DNA of 64,000 nt from Streptomyces sp. NRRL B-1140. GTDB taxonomy: Bacteria; Actinomycetota; Actinomycetes; Streptomycetales; Streptomycetaceae. The position numbers and the translations under genes were made by a program. This document shows, in pieces, positions 1-9,518 of this stretch. Under the pieces are notes generated by a model. It did no database searches. It saw only the letters and a list, made by a program, of their open reading frames with translations, and was not told the origin of the DNA. How positions within the stretch are numbered: position 1 is the stretch's first letter; each line of letters begins with the position of its first letter. Location of the stretch: the NCBI RefSeq assembly GCF_001280065.1, contig NZ_LGEA01000014.1:124001-188000 (forward strand), written 5' to 3'.

Positions 1-96
1 GAGATCTTCGCCGAGGCGACCGACAGGGGCCCGGGGCTGTTCGTGACCCTCGGCCTTGGAGAATCCTCCGAGAGGCCCCCTGACCAGCCTGGATGA
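1..96 (+). CDS. 3' end of an unidentified gene running in from the left
   Basis: Frame 1 is open from the window edge for 31 codons and ends with TGA at 94-96. Its first 18 codons all end in G or C, as coding DNA does here; the bias weakens in the last dozen codons. The visible tail begins EIFAEATDRGPGLFVTLGLG and ends in a Pro-rich stretch. It is too short to assign to a family. The next gene starts 109 bases later on the same strand. Confidence 0.45.
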   Translation, partial: EIFAEATDRGPGLFVTLGLGESSERPPDQPG

Positions 97-1647
<1,551 letters not shown>

Positions 1648-1666
1648 CGCCCCGGCGCGCCTTCGT

Positions 1667-1706
1667 ACGGCCCCCGTCGACCCGCCCCGCGGGTAGCGGG
1701 GGCCGT
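1667..1706 (+). terminator. Rho-independent terminator after guaB1
   Basis: A perfect 10-bp stem, ACGGCCCCCG at 1667-1676 and CGGGGGCCGT at 1697-1706, lies 20 bases after the guaB1 stop. It has no T tract, which is normal for Streptomyces hairpin terminators. Confidence 0.65.
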
Positions 1707-1921
1707 TCGGCGTACGCGGGCGGCGCATGGAGATCGCCGAGTGCAGAACCAGGGCATCGAGGCACCGGAGCCACCGTCGGATCCACCTGACCGCCCGCGG
1801 CGTTCGACGGGAGCGGGCCGATCGCTGTGTTCCTCGTGAAAGCCCTCCGACGGCTCCTGATGCAACACTCGACAGCCGCCCCGCAACGAACACCCGCCCA
1901 TTCCCCGGTAACGCAATGATC

Positions 1922-1960
1922 TTGCACATATGCGCAAGGTTGCTGCATTTCACCAGCAAC
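1922..1960. promoter_or_regulatory. Probable Lrp/AsnC-type operator upstream of the permease
   Basis: Two palindromes sit side by side in an AT-richer island of the 435-base gap between guaB1 and the permease. TTGCACATATGCGCAA (1922-1937) is a 14-of-16 palindrome. GTTGCTG (1939-1945) and CAGCAAC (1954-1960) form a perfect 7-bp inverted repeat with an 8-base spacer. A further GCAA half-site lies at about 1912-1915. Repeated TTGC/GCAA half-sites on one face of DNA are typical of Lrp family binding, and an Lrp/AsnC gene follows the permease. The rest of 1707-2082 shows no gene. Confidence 0.6.
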
Positions 1961-2082
1961 GCCGATGCTCGTAGGCTGTCGCCTCGTACGTGGCGTGGCG
2001 GGGACTCCGCTCGGTGGGTCCCTGCTCAAAGGGTGCCCGCGGTCCCCGCCGCCCTGACCGGCAGCGACAAGGAGCCAAGCGC

Positions 2083-3552
2083 GTGCTCGACCAAGGCGCA
2101 CCCCCGCAGAACCCAGGCCCTACGGCGGCCTCCGCACCCCCCGGCCTCGGCGCCCGCCTCATGCGCCGCAAGCCGGTGGAACGCCTGGTCGCGGAGGGTG
2201 GCCAGGGCGAGGGTGGGTCACTGCGCCGCACCCTCGGGCTGTGGCAGCTGACCATGATCAGCATCGGCGCCACGCTCGGCACCGGCATCTTCGTCGTCCT
2301 CGGCGAGGCCGTCCCGAAGGCGGGCCCCGCCGTCACCCTCTCCTTCGTGATCGCCGGTCTCACGGCCCTGTTCTCGGCCCTGTCCTACGCCGAGCTGGCC
2401 GGCACCATCCCGGTCTCCGGCTCCTCGTACTCGTATGCGTACGCAACGATGGGCGAGCTGATCGCCTGGATATGCGGCTGGTGCCTGGTCCTGGAGTACG
2501 GCGTGTCGGTGGCCGCCGTCGCCGTCGGCTGGGGCGAGTACCTCAACGAACTGCTCGACGGCACCATCGGCGTCACCATCCCGGCCGCCCTGTCCGCCCC
2601 GCCCGGCGACGGCGGCGTGTTCAACCTGCCGGCGCTGATCGTCGTGCTGCTCGCGATGGCGTTCCTGCTGGGCGGCGCCCGCGAGTCCGCCCGCGCCAAC
2701 ACCGTCATGGTCGTCGTGAAGATCGCCGCGCTGGTGATGTTCTGCGCGATCGGCGTCCAGGGCTTCCGCTCCGGCAACTACGACAACTTCATGCCCCTCG
2801 GCATGGCGGGCGTCAGCGCCGCCGGTGCCACGCTGTTCTTCTCCTACATCGGCTTCGACGCCGCCTCCACCGCCGGTGAGGAGGCCAAGAACGCCCAGCG
2901 CGACCTGCCCCGCGCGATCATGCTGTCGCTGGTCATCGTCACCGCGCTGTACGTCCTCGTCGCGGCCGTCGCCGTCGGCGCCAAGCCCTGGAAGGGCTTC
3001 ACCGACTCCGAGGCCGCCCTCGCCCAGATCATGCGCGAGGTCACCGGGCAGACCTTCTGGGGCACGCTGCTGGCGTTCTGCGCCGTCATCGCCATCGCGA
3101 GCGTGGTACTGACCGTGCTGTACGGCCAGACCCGCATCCTGTTCGCGATGTCCCGCGACGGTCTGGTGCCGAAGGTGTTCGCCCGGGTCCACCCGAAGAC
3201 CGGCACCCCGCGCGCCAACACCCTGATGGTGTCGCTGTTCTGCGGTGTCCTGGCCGCCGCGATCCCGCTCGGACAGCTCGCCGACGCCACCAGCATCGGC
3301 ACGCTGTTCGCCTTCGCGCTCGTCAACGTGGCCGTCGTCGTGCTGCGCCGGACCAAGCCGGACATGCCGCGCACCTTCCGGGTGCCGCTCTCGCCGGTCC
3401 TGCCCGCGTTGGGCTTCGCCTTCTGCGTGTGGATGATGGGCAGCCTGTCGACCATCACGTGGGTGGTCTTCGGTGTCTGGATGGCCGCCGGTCTCGTGTT
3501 CTACTTCGGGTACGGCTACCGCCGTTCCCGACTCGCACCATCCGAGAAGTGA
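2083..3552 (+). CDS. APC superfamily cationic amino acid permease (CAT type)
   Basis: A 489-residue polytopic membrane protein with about 12-14 hydrophobic segments. The N-terminal motif GATLGTGIFVV (about residues 60-75) is the APC substrate-backbone motif. The later segment reading FDAASTAGEEAKNAQRDLPRA is characteristic of the CAT subfamily, which carries basic amino acids. The GTG start at 2083 has an AAGGAG ribosome binding site at 2069-2074, 8 bases upstream. A longer reading frame from 1990 lacks such a site and would overlap the operator region. It is followed 10 bases later by an AsnC-family regulator, so substrate-responsive control is likely. Uptake of Lys or Arg would fit the monooxygenase pair at 6.2-8.7 kb. 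Confidence 0.88.
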   Translation: MLDQGAPPQNPGPTAASAPPGLGARLMRRKPVERLVAEGGQGEGGSLRRTLGLWQLTMISIGATLGTGIFVVLGEAVPKAGPAVTLSFVIAGLTALFSALSYAELAGTIPVSGSSYSYAYATMGELIAWICGWCLVLEYGVSVAAVAVGWGEYLNELLDGTIGVTIPAALSAPPGDGGVFNLPALIVVLLAMAFLLGGARESARANTVMVVVKIAALVMFCAIGVQGFRSGNYDNFMPLGMAGVSAAGATLFFSYIGFDAASTAGEEAKNAQRDLPRAIMLSLVIVTALYVLVAAVAVGAKPWKGFTDSEAALAQIMREVTGQTFWGTLLAFCAVIAIASVVLTVLYGQTRILFAMSRDGLVPKVFARVHPKTGTPRANTLMVSLFCGVLAAAIPLGQLADATSIGTLFAFALVNVAVVVLRRTKPDMPRTFRVPLSPVLPALGFAFCVWMMGSLSTITWVVFGVWMAAGLVFYFGYGYRRSRLAPSEK

Positions 3553-3562
3553 TCAACCCACT

Positions 3563-4015
3563 GTGCTGAACGATCTCGACGAACGCATCGTGCACGCCCT
3601 CGCCGAGGACGCCCGCCGCTCCTACGCCGACATCGGCCAACTCGTCGGCCTGTCCGCGCCCGCCGTGAAGCGGCGCGTGGACCGGCTGCGGGCCACCGGA
3701 GCCATCACCGGCTTCACCGTCCGCGTGGACCCGGGCGCCCTGGGCTGGGAGACCGAGGGGTTCGTCGAGATCTACTGCCGGGGCAACACGTCCCCGGAGA
3801 CCATCCAGCGGGGTCTGGAGCGGTACCAGGAGGTCGTGGCCGCGTCCACCGTCACCGGGGACGCGGACGCGATCGCCCAGGTTTTCGCCTCCGACATGCG
3901 CCACTTCGAACGGGTCCTGGAACGGATCGCCGGCGAGCCGTTCGTCGAACGGACCAAGTCCGTGCTCGTGCTCTCGCCGCTGCTGCGGCGCTTCTCGTCG
4001 GGTTCGCCCACGTAA
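3563..4015 (+). CDS. Lrp/AsnC family transcriptional regulator
   Basis: A 150-residue protein with the AsnC helix-turn-helix at about residues 5-55 (SYADIGQLVGLSAPAVKRRV is the recognition region), then the RAM ligand-binding beta-alpha-beta domain to the C-terminus. The GTG start at 3563 lies 10 bases after the permease stop, suggesting translational coupling and local control of that transporter. The palindromic TTGC/GCAA island at 1922-1960 is its likely target. The effector is presumably an amino acid transported by the permease, which is inference from context. Confidence 0.85.
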   Translation: MLNDLDERIVHALAEDARRSYADIGQLVGLSAPAVKRRVDRLRATGAITGFTVRVDPGALGWETEGFVEIYCRGNTSPETIQRGLERYQEVVAASTVTGDADAIAQVFASDMRHFERVLERIAGEPFVERTKSVLVLSPLLRRFSSGSPT

Positions 4016-4152
4016 CTCCGTGGCCCGCCGCACGCGGCGCCTCTAGCCTGGGTGTCATGACCCGGCGACATTGATCCACCAGCCGTGCCTCCCGAGGACC
4101 GCCTCGGCCGCCGTACCTCCGGCGTCCGATCCGTCCTTTCCGGGAAGGCCCC

Positions 4153-5349
4153 ATGACACTCTCACCCGCACGCGTGCACGCCACCGGTGTCCGCCGCCTG
4201 ACGCGCACGCTGTACGGCTACGCGTTCCTCGACGACTTCGTCCTGCTCTACCCGGTGTACGCGCTGCTCTTCGCCGACACCGGCATGTCGCTGTGGCAGA
4301 TCTCCTCCCTGTTCGCCCTGTGGTCGATCACCGCGGTGGTGCTGGAAGTGCCCTCGGGCGCCTGGGCCGACTCCGTGTCGCGTCGGAGGCTGCTGTGGAT
4401 CGGCCCGCTGCTCACCGCCGCCGGTTTCGCCCTGTGGGTGGCCGTCCCCTCGTACGCGGCCTTCGCCGCCGGCTTCGTCCTGTGGGGCGCGGGCGGAGCG
4501 CTCGGCTCCGGCGCGCTGGAAGCGCTCGTCTACGACGAGTCGGAGCGGCTCGGTGCCGCCGGCCGGTACGCGCGGGTCATGGGCCGGGCCCGGGCCGCGC
4601 GGCTGGTCGGCACGGTGGCCTCCATCGGCCTGGCGGGGCCCGTCCTCGCCCGGGGCGGTTACCCGGCCGTCGGTGCCGTGAGCGTCCTGGCCTGTGTGCT
4701 GGCCGCGGTCACCGCGACCCGGTTCCCGGAGCACCGGGTGCGGCCGGAGAGCGCCGACGACGGCTGGGCGACGACCGTCCGGGCCGGGTTCGCCGAGGTC
4801 CGAGGGGACCGTGCGGTGCGCGGCGCCGTGCTGCTGGTCCCGGCCGTGGCTGCCGTCTGGGGCGCACTCGACGAGTACACACCGCTGCTGATCCGGCAGA
4901 TCGGCTTCGCCGAGGCGACGGTGCCCTACCTGATGATGCTGATCTGGGCGGGCGTCACCGTCGGCGGTCTCCTCACCGGCCCGGCCGAGCGCCTGGGCAC
5001 GGCCGGGCTCGCGGTGCTGCTCGCGGGCGCCGCTTTCGCCCTCGCGGTGGGAGCCCTGGCCCGGTCCCTGACCGGAGTCGTCCTCCTGGGCCTCGCCTTC
5101 GCCGGGTTCCAGCTGGCCGAGGTACTGGCCGACGTCCGGCTGCAGCACCGCATCGACGACTCCCGCCGGGCCACGCTCACCTCTGTGGCGAGCCTGGGCA
5201 CCGAGCTGGCCACGGTCGCCGCGTTCGGCGTGTACGCGCTGCTCGGCACCGGCATGGCGCACAGCACGGTCTTCGCGGTGTTCGCGGTTCCCTACCTGGT
5301 GACGGCCGTGGCCCTGGCTAGAGTTCGGGCTGCCACGGCACGACCGTGA
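4153..5349 (+). CDS. MFS transporter
   Basis: A 398-residue, roughly 12-segment major facilitator. The cytoplasmic loop 2-3 motif appears as SGAWADSVSRRRLL (about residues 73-86), the degenerate GxxxDxxGRR/K signature. A GGAAGG ribosome binding site precedes the ATG by about 7 bases. The substrate cannot be told from sequence; small exporters of this type are often drug or metabolite effluxers. Its 3' end overlaps the convergent gene at 5318 by 32 bases. Confidence 0.8.
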   Translation: MTLSPARVHATGVRRLTRTLYGYAFLDDFVLLYPVYALLFADTGMSLWQISSLFALWSITAVVLEVPSGAWADSVSRRRLLWIGPLLTAAGFALWVAVPSYAAFAAGFVLWGAGGALGSGALEALVYDESERLGAAGRYARVMGRARAARLVGTVASIGLAGPVLARGGYPAVGAVSVLACVLAAVTATRFPEHRVRPESADDGWATTVRAGFAEVRGDRAVRGAVLLVPAVAAVWGALDEYTPLLIRQIGFAEATVPYLMMLIWAGVTVGGLLTGPAERLGTAGLAVLLAGAAFALAVGALARSLTGVVLLGLAFAGFQLAEVLADVRLQHRIDDSRRATLTSVASLGTELATVAAFGVYALLGTGMAHSTVFAVFAVPYLVTAVALARVRAATARP

Positions 5350-5857
5350 AGTCGCCCGTCCCCTTCCCGACCTTCTCGAAGGGAGCGGAGGCCACGCACG
5401 GGGGCGGCTCGTTCCCCTCGCCGGGGCTGCCCGACATCATCCAGCTGTAGCCCAGCCGGTCGTGGCTGCCGAGGTCGTGGACGGAGACTCCGACCCGCCT
5501 GCCCTCGGCGCCCGCCAGGTCGGAGTCGGTGATGACGCCGGAGACGACGGCCACCTTGCCACCGGTCGCCAGGCAGTCGACCTTCACCTTCGCCCAGGCG
5601 CCCTTGCCGTCCCGGTGGTGACTGAACTCGAAGGTACCGGTGGCCTGCGACGGGTCTGCGGTGTCTCTCGCCGCCAGATGCGCGTCGAACGAGAACGTCA
5701 TGTCGTCACCGCCCGAGCGGTACAGCTTGGCGGTGCCGGTGAGGGCCGCGGCCTCCCGGGACGGCCGGGTCGCGTCCGACGCGGTCGCGGCCGAGGCCGC
5801 CCCGGTCGTGAGGAGCAGTGCGGTGCCGAGCACGACGATCTTCGTACGGCGCTTCAT
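5318..5857 (-). CDS. Secreted protein of unknown function
   Basis: A 179-residue protein with a clear Sec signal peptide: MKRRTK, a hydrophobic core VVLGTALLLTTGAA, and an Ala-rich cleavage region near residues 22-27. The mature part has two cysteines (CLATGG and PPCVAS) that could form a disulfide, and no recognised catalytic motif. A GAAAGGGAA ribosome binding site precedes the ATG. It is transcribed alone, divergently from the nitrilase gene. No function can be assigned. Confidence 0.75.
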   Translation of the reverse strand: MKRRTKIVVLGTALLLTTGAASAATASDATRPSREAAALTGTAKLYRSGGDDMTFSFDAHLAARDTADPSQATGTFEFSHHRDGKGAWAKVKVDCLATGGKVAVVSGVITDSDLAGAEGRRVGVSVHDLGSHDRLGYSWMMSGSPGEGNEPPPCVASAPFEKVGKGTGDFTVVPWQPEL

Positions 5858-6166
5858 TGTGTTCCCTTTCGCAGGCCGTGTGGACAGCTCTCACTCTTCC
5901 GGCCCGAGGTGCCGGGAACATCGCGCTCGGGGTGGGACCGCGCCTCCACCGTACGGCGGGGGAGGCCGCGCACGGCTGCGCTCCGGGGAGGAGCGCGGGT
6001 CCGACCCCAGTCGCACAACGAATCGCCGCCTGGCCCTCCACGCACGCAACGAACCGTTCACCGGCGCGCAACGGCTCCGGCTTGTCCGCCCTGGTCAGCC
6101 GCCCGTACCGTCTACATGGCCCCACAAAAGGCCCCCAACCACCCTTCCGCCCGGTGAGGACCACGC
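5858..6166. other. Divergent intergenic region
   Basis: This 309-base gap separates the secreted-protein gene from the nitrilase/monooxygenase pair and must hold promoters for both. No small ORF is convincing. Related motifs GCACAACGAA (6014-6023) and GCACGCAACGAA (6043-6054), with a further GCGCAACGG near 6067-6075, make a loose direct-repeat array that could be a regulator site for the + strand pair. Confidence 0.35.
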
Positions 6167-6955
6167 ATGCGCACCGCCCTGCTCCAGAGCTCCGGCCGAC
6201 CCGGCTCCACCGTCGAGAACCTCAAGGTCCTCGACGAGGCCGCCGGCCGGGCCGCCGCCGCGGGCGCCGGGCTGCTGGTCACGTCCGAGCTGTTCCTGAC
6301 GGGGTACGCGATCGGCGACGACATCGGCCGGCTCGCCGAGCCCGCCGACGGCGACTGCGCCGACACCGTCGCCGAGATCGCGACGAGCCACGGCCTGGCG
6401 ATCGCCTACGGCTACCCTGAGCGGGACGGCGAGGCCGTGTTCAACTCCGTCCAGCTGATCTCCGCCGACGGCTCCCGTCTCGCCAACCACCGCAAGACGC
6501 ACCTCTTCGGCTGCTTCGAGCGAGACCACTTCACCCCCGGGGACCTGCCGGTAGCCCAGGCCGAGCTCGACGGCCTCCGGGTCGGCCTCCTGATCTGCTA
6601 CGACGTGGAGTTCCCCGAGAACGTCCGCGCCCACGCCCTGGCCGGCACGGATCTCCTCGTCGTCCCCACCGCGCAGATGCACCCGTTCCAGTTCGTCGCC
6701 GAGTCGATGATCCCGGTGCGCGCCTTCGAGAACCAGATGTACGTCGCGTACGTCAACCGGGTCGGCCGGGAGGGCGAGTTCGAGTTCGTGGGGCTGTCCA
6801 CGCTCGCCGGGCCCGACGGGGTCGCCCGGACCCGGGCCGGACTCGGGGAGGAACTCGTGCTCGCCGACGTCGACCCGGCCTTCCTGGCCGCCTCGCGCGA
6901 GAACAACCCGTATCTGCGGGACCGGCGGCCCGGCCTGTACAACTCGCTCGTCTGA
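6167..6955 (+). CDS. Carbon-nitrogen hydrolase, DavA-like omega-amidase (aminovaleramide or guanidinobutyramide hydrolase)
   Basis: A 262-residue nitrilase-superfamily amidase with the full catalytic triad visible: Glu41 (TSELFLTGY), Lys110 (NHRKTHLFG) and Cys144 (LLICYDVEFPEN). Length and sequence match Pseudomonas DavA as I remember it, the hydrolase of 5-aminovaleramide. It lies 47 bases ahead of a DavB-like monooxygenase, so it should hydrolyse the amide that enzyme makes, giving 5-aminovalerate (from Lys) or 4-guanidinobutyrate (from Arg). GGTGAGGA supplies the ribosome binding site. Which amino acid is used is not shown by sequence. Confidence 0.85.
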   Translation: MRTALLQSSGRPGSTVENLKVLDEAAGRAAAAGAGLLVTSELFLTGYAIGDDIGRLAEPADGDCADTVAEIATSHGLAIAYGYPERDGEAVFNSVQLISADGSRLANHRKTHLFGCFERDHFTPGDLPVAQAELDGLRVGLLICYDVEFPENVRAHALAGTDLLVVPTAQMHPFQFVAESMIPVRAFENQMYVAYVNRVGREGEFEFVGLSTLAGPDGVARTRAGLGEELVLADVDPAFLAASRENNPYLRDRRPGLYNSLV

Positions 6956-7002
6956 CACCCCCTCAACCGCCCGAACGTCTCTGTGCAAGGAGTCCGTACC
7001 CC

Positions 7003-8700
7003 ATGACGTCCACCGTGCCCAACGCCGTCGAGCACGCTGACGCGCAGCAGCCGCCGATCACCATGTTCGGCCCGGACTTCCCGTACGCCTACGACGACTT
7101 CCTCGCGCACCCGGCGGGCCTTGGGCAGATACCCGCGACCGAGCACGGCACGGAGGTCGCGGTCATCGGCGGCGGCCTGTCCGGCATCGTCGCCGCGTAC
7201 GAGCTGATGAAGATGGGCCTCAAGCCGGTCGTGTACGAGGCCGACCAGATCGGCGGCCGGCTGCGCACGGTGGGCTTCGACGGGTGCGACGACTCCCTCA
7301 CCGCCGAGATGGGCGCGATGCGCTTCCCGCCGTCCTCCACGGCGCTGCAGCACTACATCGACCTGGTCGGCCTGCAGACCCGGCCGTTCCCCAACCCCCT
7401 CTCCGAGGCGACCCCGTCGACCGTCGTCGACCTCAAGGGCGAGTCGCACTACGCCGAGACGATCGAGGACCTGCCCCAGGTCTACCGGGACGTCGCCGAG
7501 GCCTGGGGCCGGTGCCTGGAGGAGGGCGCCGACTTCTCCGACATGAACCGGGCCCTGCGCGAGCGGGACGTGCCGCGCATCCGCGAGATCTGGTCCAAGC
7601 TCGTCGAGAAGCTCGACAACCAGACCTTCTACGGCTTCCTCTGCGACTCCGAGGCGTTCAAGTCGTTCCGCCACCGCGAGATCTTCGGCCAGGTCGGCTT
7701 CGGCACGGGTGGCTGGGACACCGACTTCCCGAACTCCATCCTGGAGATCCTGCGCGTCGTCTACACCGAGGCCGACGACCACCACCGCGGTATCGTCGGC
7801 GGCTCCCAGCAGCTGCCGCTGCGCCTGTGGGAGCGCGAGCCGCAGAAGATCGTCCACTGGCCGCTCGGGACCTCGCTCGCGACCCTGCACGAGGGCGGCG
7901 AGCCCCGCCCGGCGGTGACCCGGCTGCACCGCACCGCCGGCAACCGCATCACGGTGACCGACGCGCACGGCGACATCCGCACCTTCCAGGCGGCGATCTT
8001 CACCGCCCAGTCCTGGATGCTGCTGTCCAAGATCGCCTGCGACGACTCGCTCTTCCCGATCGACCACTGGACGGCGATCGAGCGGACCCACTACATGGAG
8101 TCCTCGAAGCTGTTCGTGCCCGTCGACCGGCCCTTCTGGCTGGACAAGGACGAGGAGACCGGCCGGGACGTCATGTCGATGACGCTCACCGACCGTATGA
8201 CGCGCGGCACCTACCTGCTCGACGACGGCCCGGACAAGCCCGCGGTCATCTGCCTTTCCTACACCTGGTGCGACGACAGCCTGAAGTGGCTGCCGCTGTC
8301 CGCGAACGAGCGGATGGAGGTCATGCTGAAGTCGCTCGGCGAGATCTATCCCAAGGTCGACATCAGGAAGCACATCATCGGCAACCCGGTGACGGTCTCC
8401 TGGGAGAACGAGCCCTACTTCATGGGCGCGTTCAAGGCCAACCTGCCCGGCCACTATCGCTACCAGCGGCGCCTGTTCACGCACTTCATGCAGGACCGGC
8501 TGCCCGAGGACAAGCGCGGCATCTTCCTCGCCGGCGACGACATCTCCTGGACGGCCGGCTGGGCCGAGGGCGCGATCCAGACCGCCCTCAACGCGGTCTG
8601 GGGCGTCATGCACCACCTGGGCGGCACGACCGACCCCACCAACCCGGGCCCCGGCGACGTCTACGACGAGATCGCGCCCGTCGAGCTGCCGGAGGACTAG
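7003..8700 (+). CDS. FAD-dependent amino acid 2-monooxygenase, DavB-like (lysine/arginine 2-monooxygenase)
   Basis: A 565-residue flavin amine oxidase. The Rossmann FAD motif VIGGGLSGIVAAYELMKMG lies at about residues 54-72, with the ribose-binding Glu79 and then GGRLRT. The C-terminal FAD motif is GDDISWTAGWAEGAIQTALNAVWG. The N-terminal FGPDFPYAYDDFLAHPAGLG stretch and the C-terminal NPGPGDVYDEI match Pseudomonas L-lysine 2-monooxygenase closely as I remember it. The enzyme would decarboxylate and oxidise an amino acid to its amide. Streptomyces griseus is known for an arginine 2-monooxygenase, so Arg is equally possible; tryptophan 2-monooxygenases are more distant relatives. An AAGGAG site precedes the ATG. 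It is the second gene of a two-gene operon. Confidence 0.9.
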   Translation: MTSTVPNAVEHADAQQPPITMFGPDFPYAYDDFLAHPAGLGQIPATEHGTEVAVIGGGLSGIVAAYELMKMGLKPVVYEADQIGGRLRTVGFDGCDDSLTAEMGAMRFPPSSTALQHYIDLVGLQTRPFPNPLSEATPSTVVDLKGESHYAETIEDLPQVYRDVAEAWGRCLEEGADFSDMNRALRERDVPRIREIWSKLVEKLDNQTFYGFLCDSEAFKSFRHREIFGQVGFGTGGWDTDFPNSILEILRVVYTEADDHHRGIVGGSQQLPLRLWEREPQKIVHWPLGTSLATLHEGGEPRPAVTRLHRTAGNRITVTDAHGDIRTFQAAIFTAQSWMLLSKIACDDSLFPIDHWTAIERTHYMESSKLFVPVDRPFWLDKDEETGRDVMSMTLTDRMTRGTYLLDDGPDKPAVICLSYTWCDDSLKWLPLSANERMEVMLKSLGEIYPKVDIRKHIIGNPVTVSWENEPYFMGAFKANLPGHYRYQRRLFTHFMQDRLPEDKRGIFLAGDDISWTAGWAEGAIQTALNAVWGVMHHLGGTTDPTNPGPGDVYDEIAPVELPED

Positions 8701-8704
8701 GCAA

Positions 8705-9415
8705 CTAGCGACACCGGGGCTCGGTGAGGGGCGTGAGCAGCATGCGCCCCGCGAAGCCCACCGCCGTGTCCAGGCGTTCCGTGAACTCGTCGGCCACATC
8801 GGGGAGTTCACGCAGGACCCACAGAGCCCGGGCCGCCGTCCACGCGGCGTCCCGGGCGCGCTCCAGGCTCCAGGAGCCGAGCAGGTGGGTCAGCGGGTCG
8901 GCGATCCGGAACAGGTCGGGCCCCGGCATCAGGTCGTCGCGGATGCGCTCCTCCAGCGAGAGGAGGAGATCGCCCACCATGTCGAACTCGTCCTCCAGAT
9001 CGACGGGTGCGCAGCCGAGCGTACGGCAGGTGTCCACGACGGCCAGCGCGAGATCGTGCCCGATGTGGGCGTTGATGCCCGCCAGCGCGAACTGCAACGG
9101 CCGTACCCCGGGATGGCGGCGGAACTGGAACAGCGGCCGCCAGCAGGCGGGCGGGCGCCGCTCGTCCGCCGCCGACTCGACGGCCGTCAGGTACCGCTGC
9201 GCGAACCGTACGTCCAGCGTGATCGCGGCGTGGGCATCCTTGAACCGGCCCGCGTCGACGTGCCGGTCCACCGCCTCCGTCACGGCGAGGTAGACGCGGT
9301 TGAAGACCGCCACCCCGTCCCGCGGGTGCAGGGCCGCGTCGAGGGCGCGCATGCGGGAGATCACGGCGTCGACCGGAGTGTCCAGGGCTGGGGGGAGATG
9401 TTCGCATCGCGGCAT
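8705..9415 (-). CDS. DUF5995 family protein
   Basis: A 236-residue soluble helical protein resembling the DUF5995 family common in actinobacteria and some other bacteria. Typical features are the WRPLFQFRRHPGVRPLQFALAG segment followed by GINAHIGHDLALAV. The conserved His and Asp residues of that segment suggest a metal or small-ligand site, but no reaction is known. It ends 4 bases from the convergent monooxygenase gene and is transcribed alone. Confidence 0.7.
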   Translation of the reverse strand: MPRCEHLPPALDTPVDAVISRMRALDAALHPRDGVAVFNRVYLAVTEAVDRHVDAGRFKDAHAAITLDVRFAQRYLTAVESAADERRPPACWRPLFQFRRHPGVRPLQFALAGINAHIGHDLALAVVDTCRTLGCAPVDLEDEFDMVGDLLLSLEERIRDDLMPGPDLFRIADPLTHLLGSWSLERARDAAWTAARALWVLRELPDVADEFTERLDTAVGFAGRMLLTPLTEPRCR

Positions 9416-9518
9416 GCGGGCAGAGTCGCAGCTCTAGGCTGGCGGAAGTACCGGCGGGCCCGGCGCTTCCCCGAAACGGGGGAACACCGCCCGCCGCCGG
9501 GGGAGGAGGTGCAGCACC

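Noticed and set aside
7003..8700. Tryptophan 2-monooxygenase (indole-acetamide route) for the FAD enzyme
   Set aside because: N- and C-terminal signature segments fit lysine 2-monooxygenase DavB much better, and the partner is a DavA-type nitrilase, not an amidase-signature IaaH.
6598..8811. 737-codon minus-strand frame opposite the DavB-like gene
   Set aside because: Shadow; the + strand protein has complete FAD motifs.
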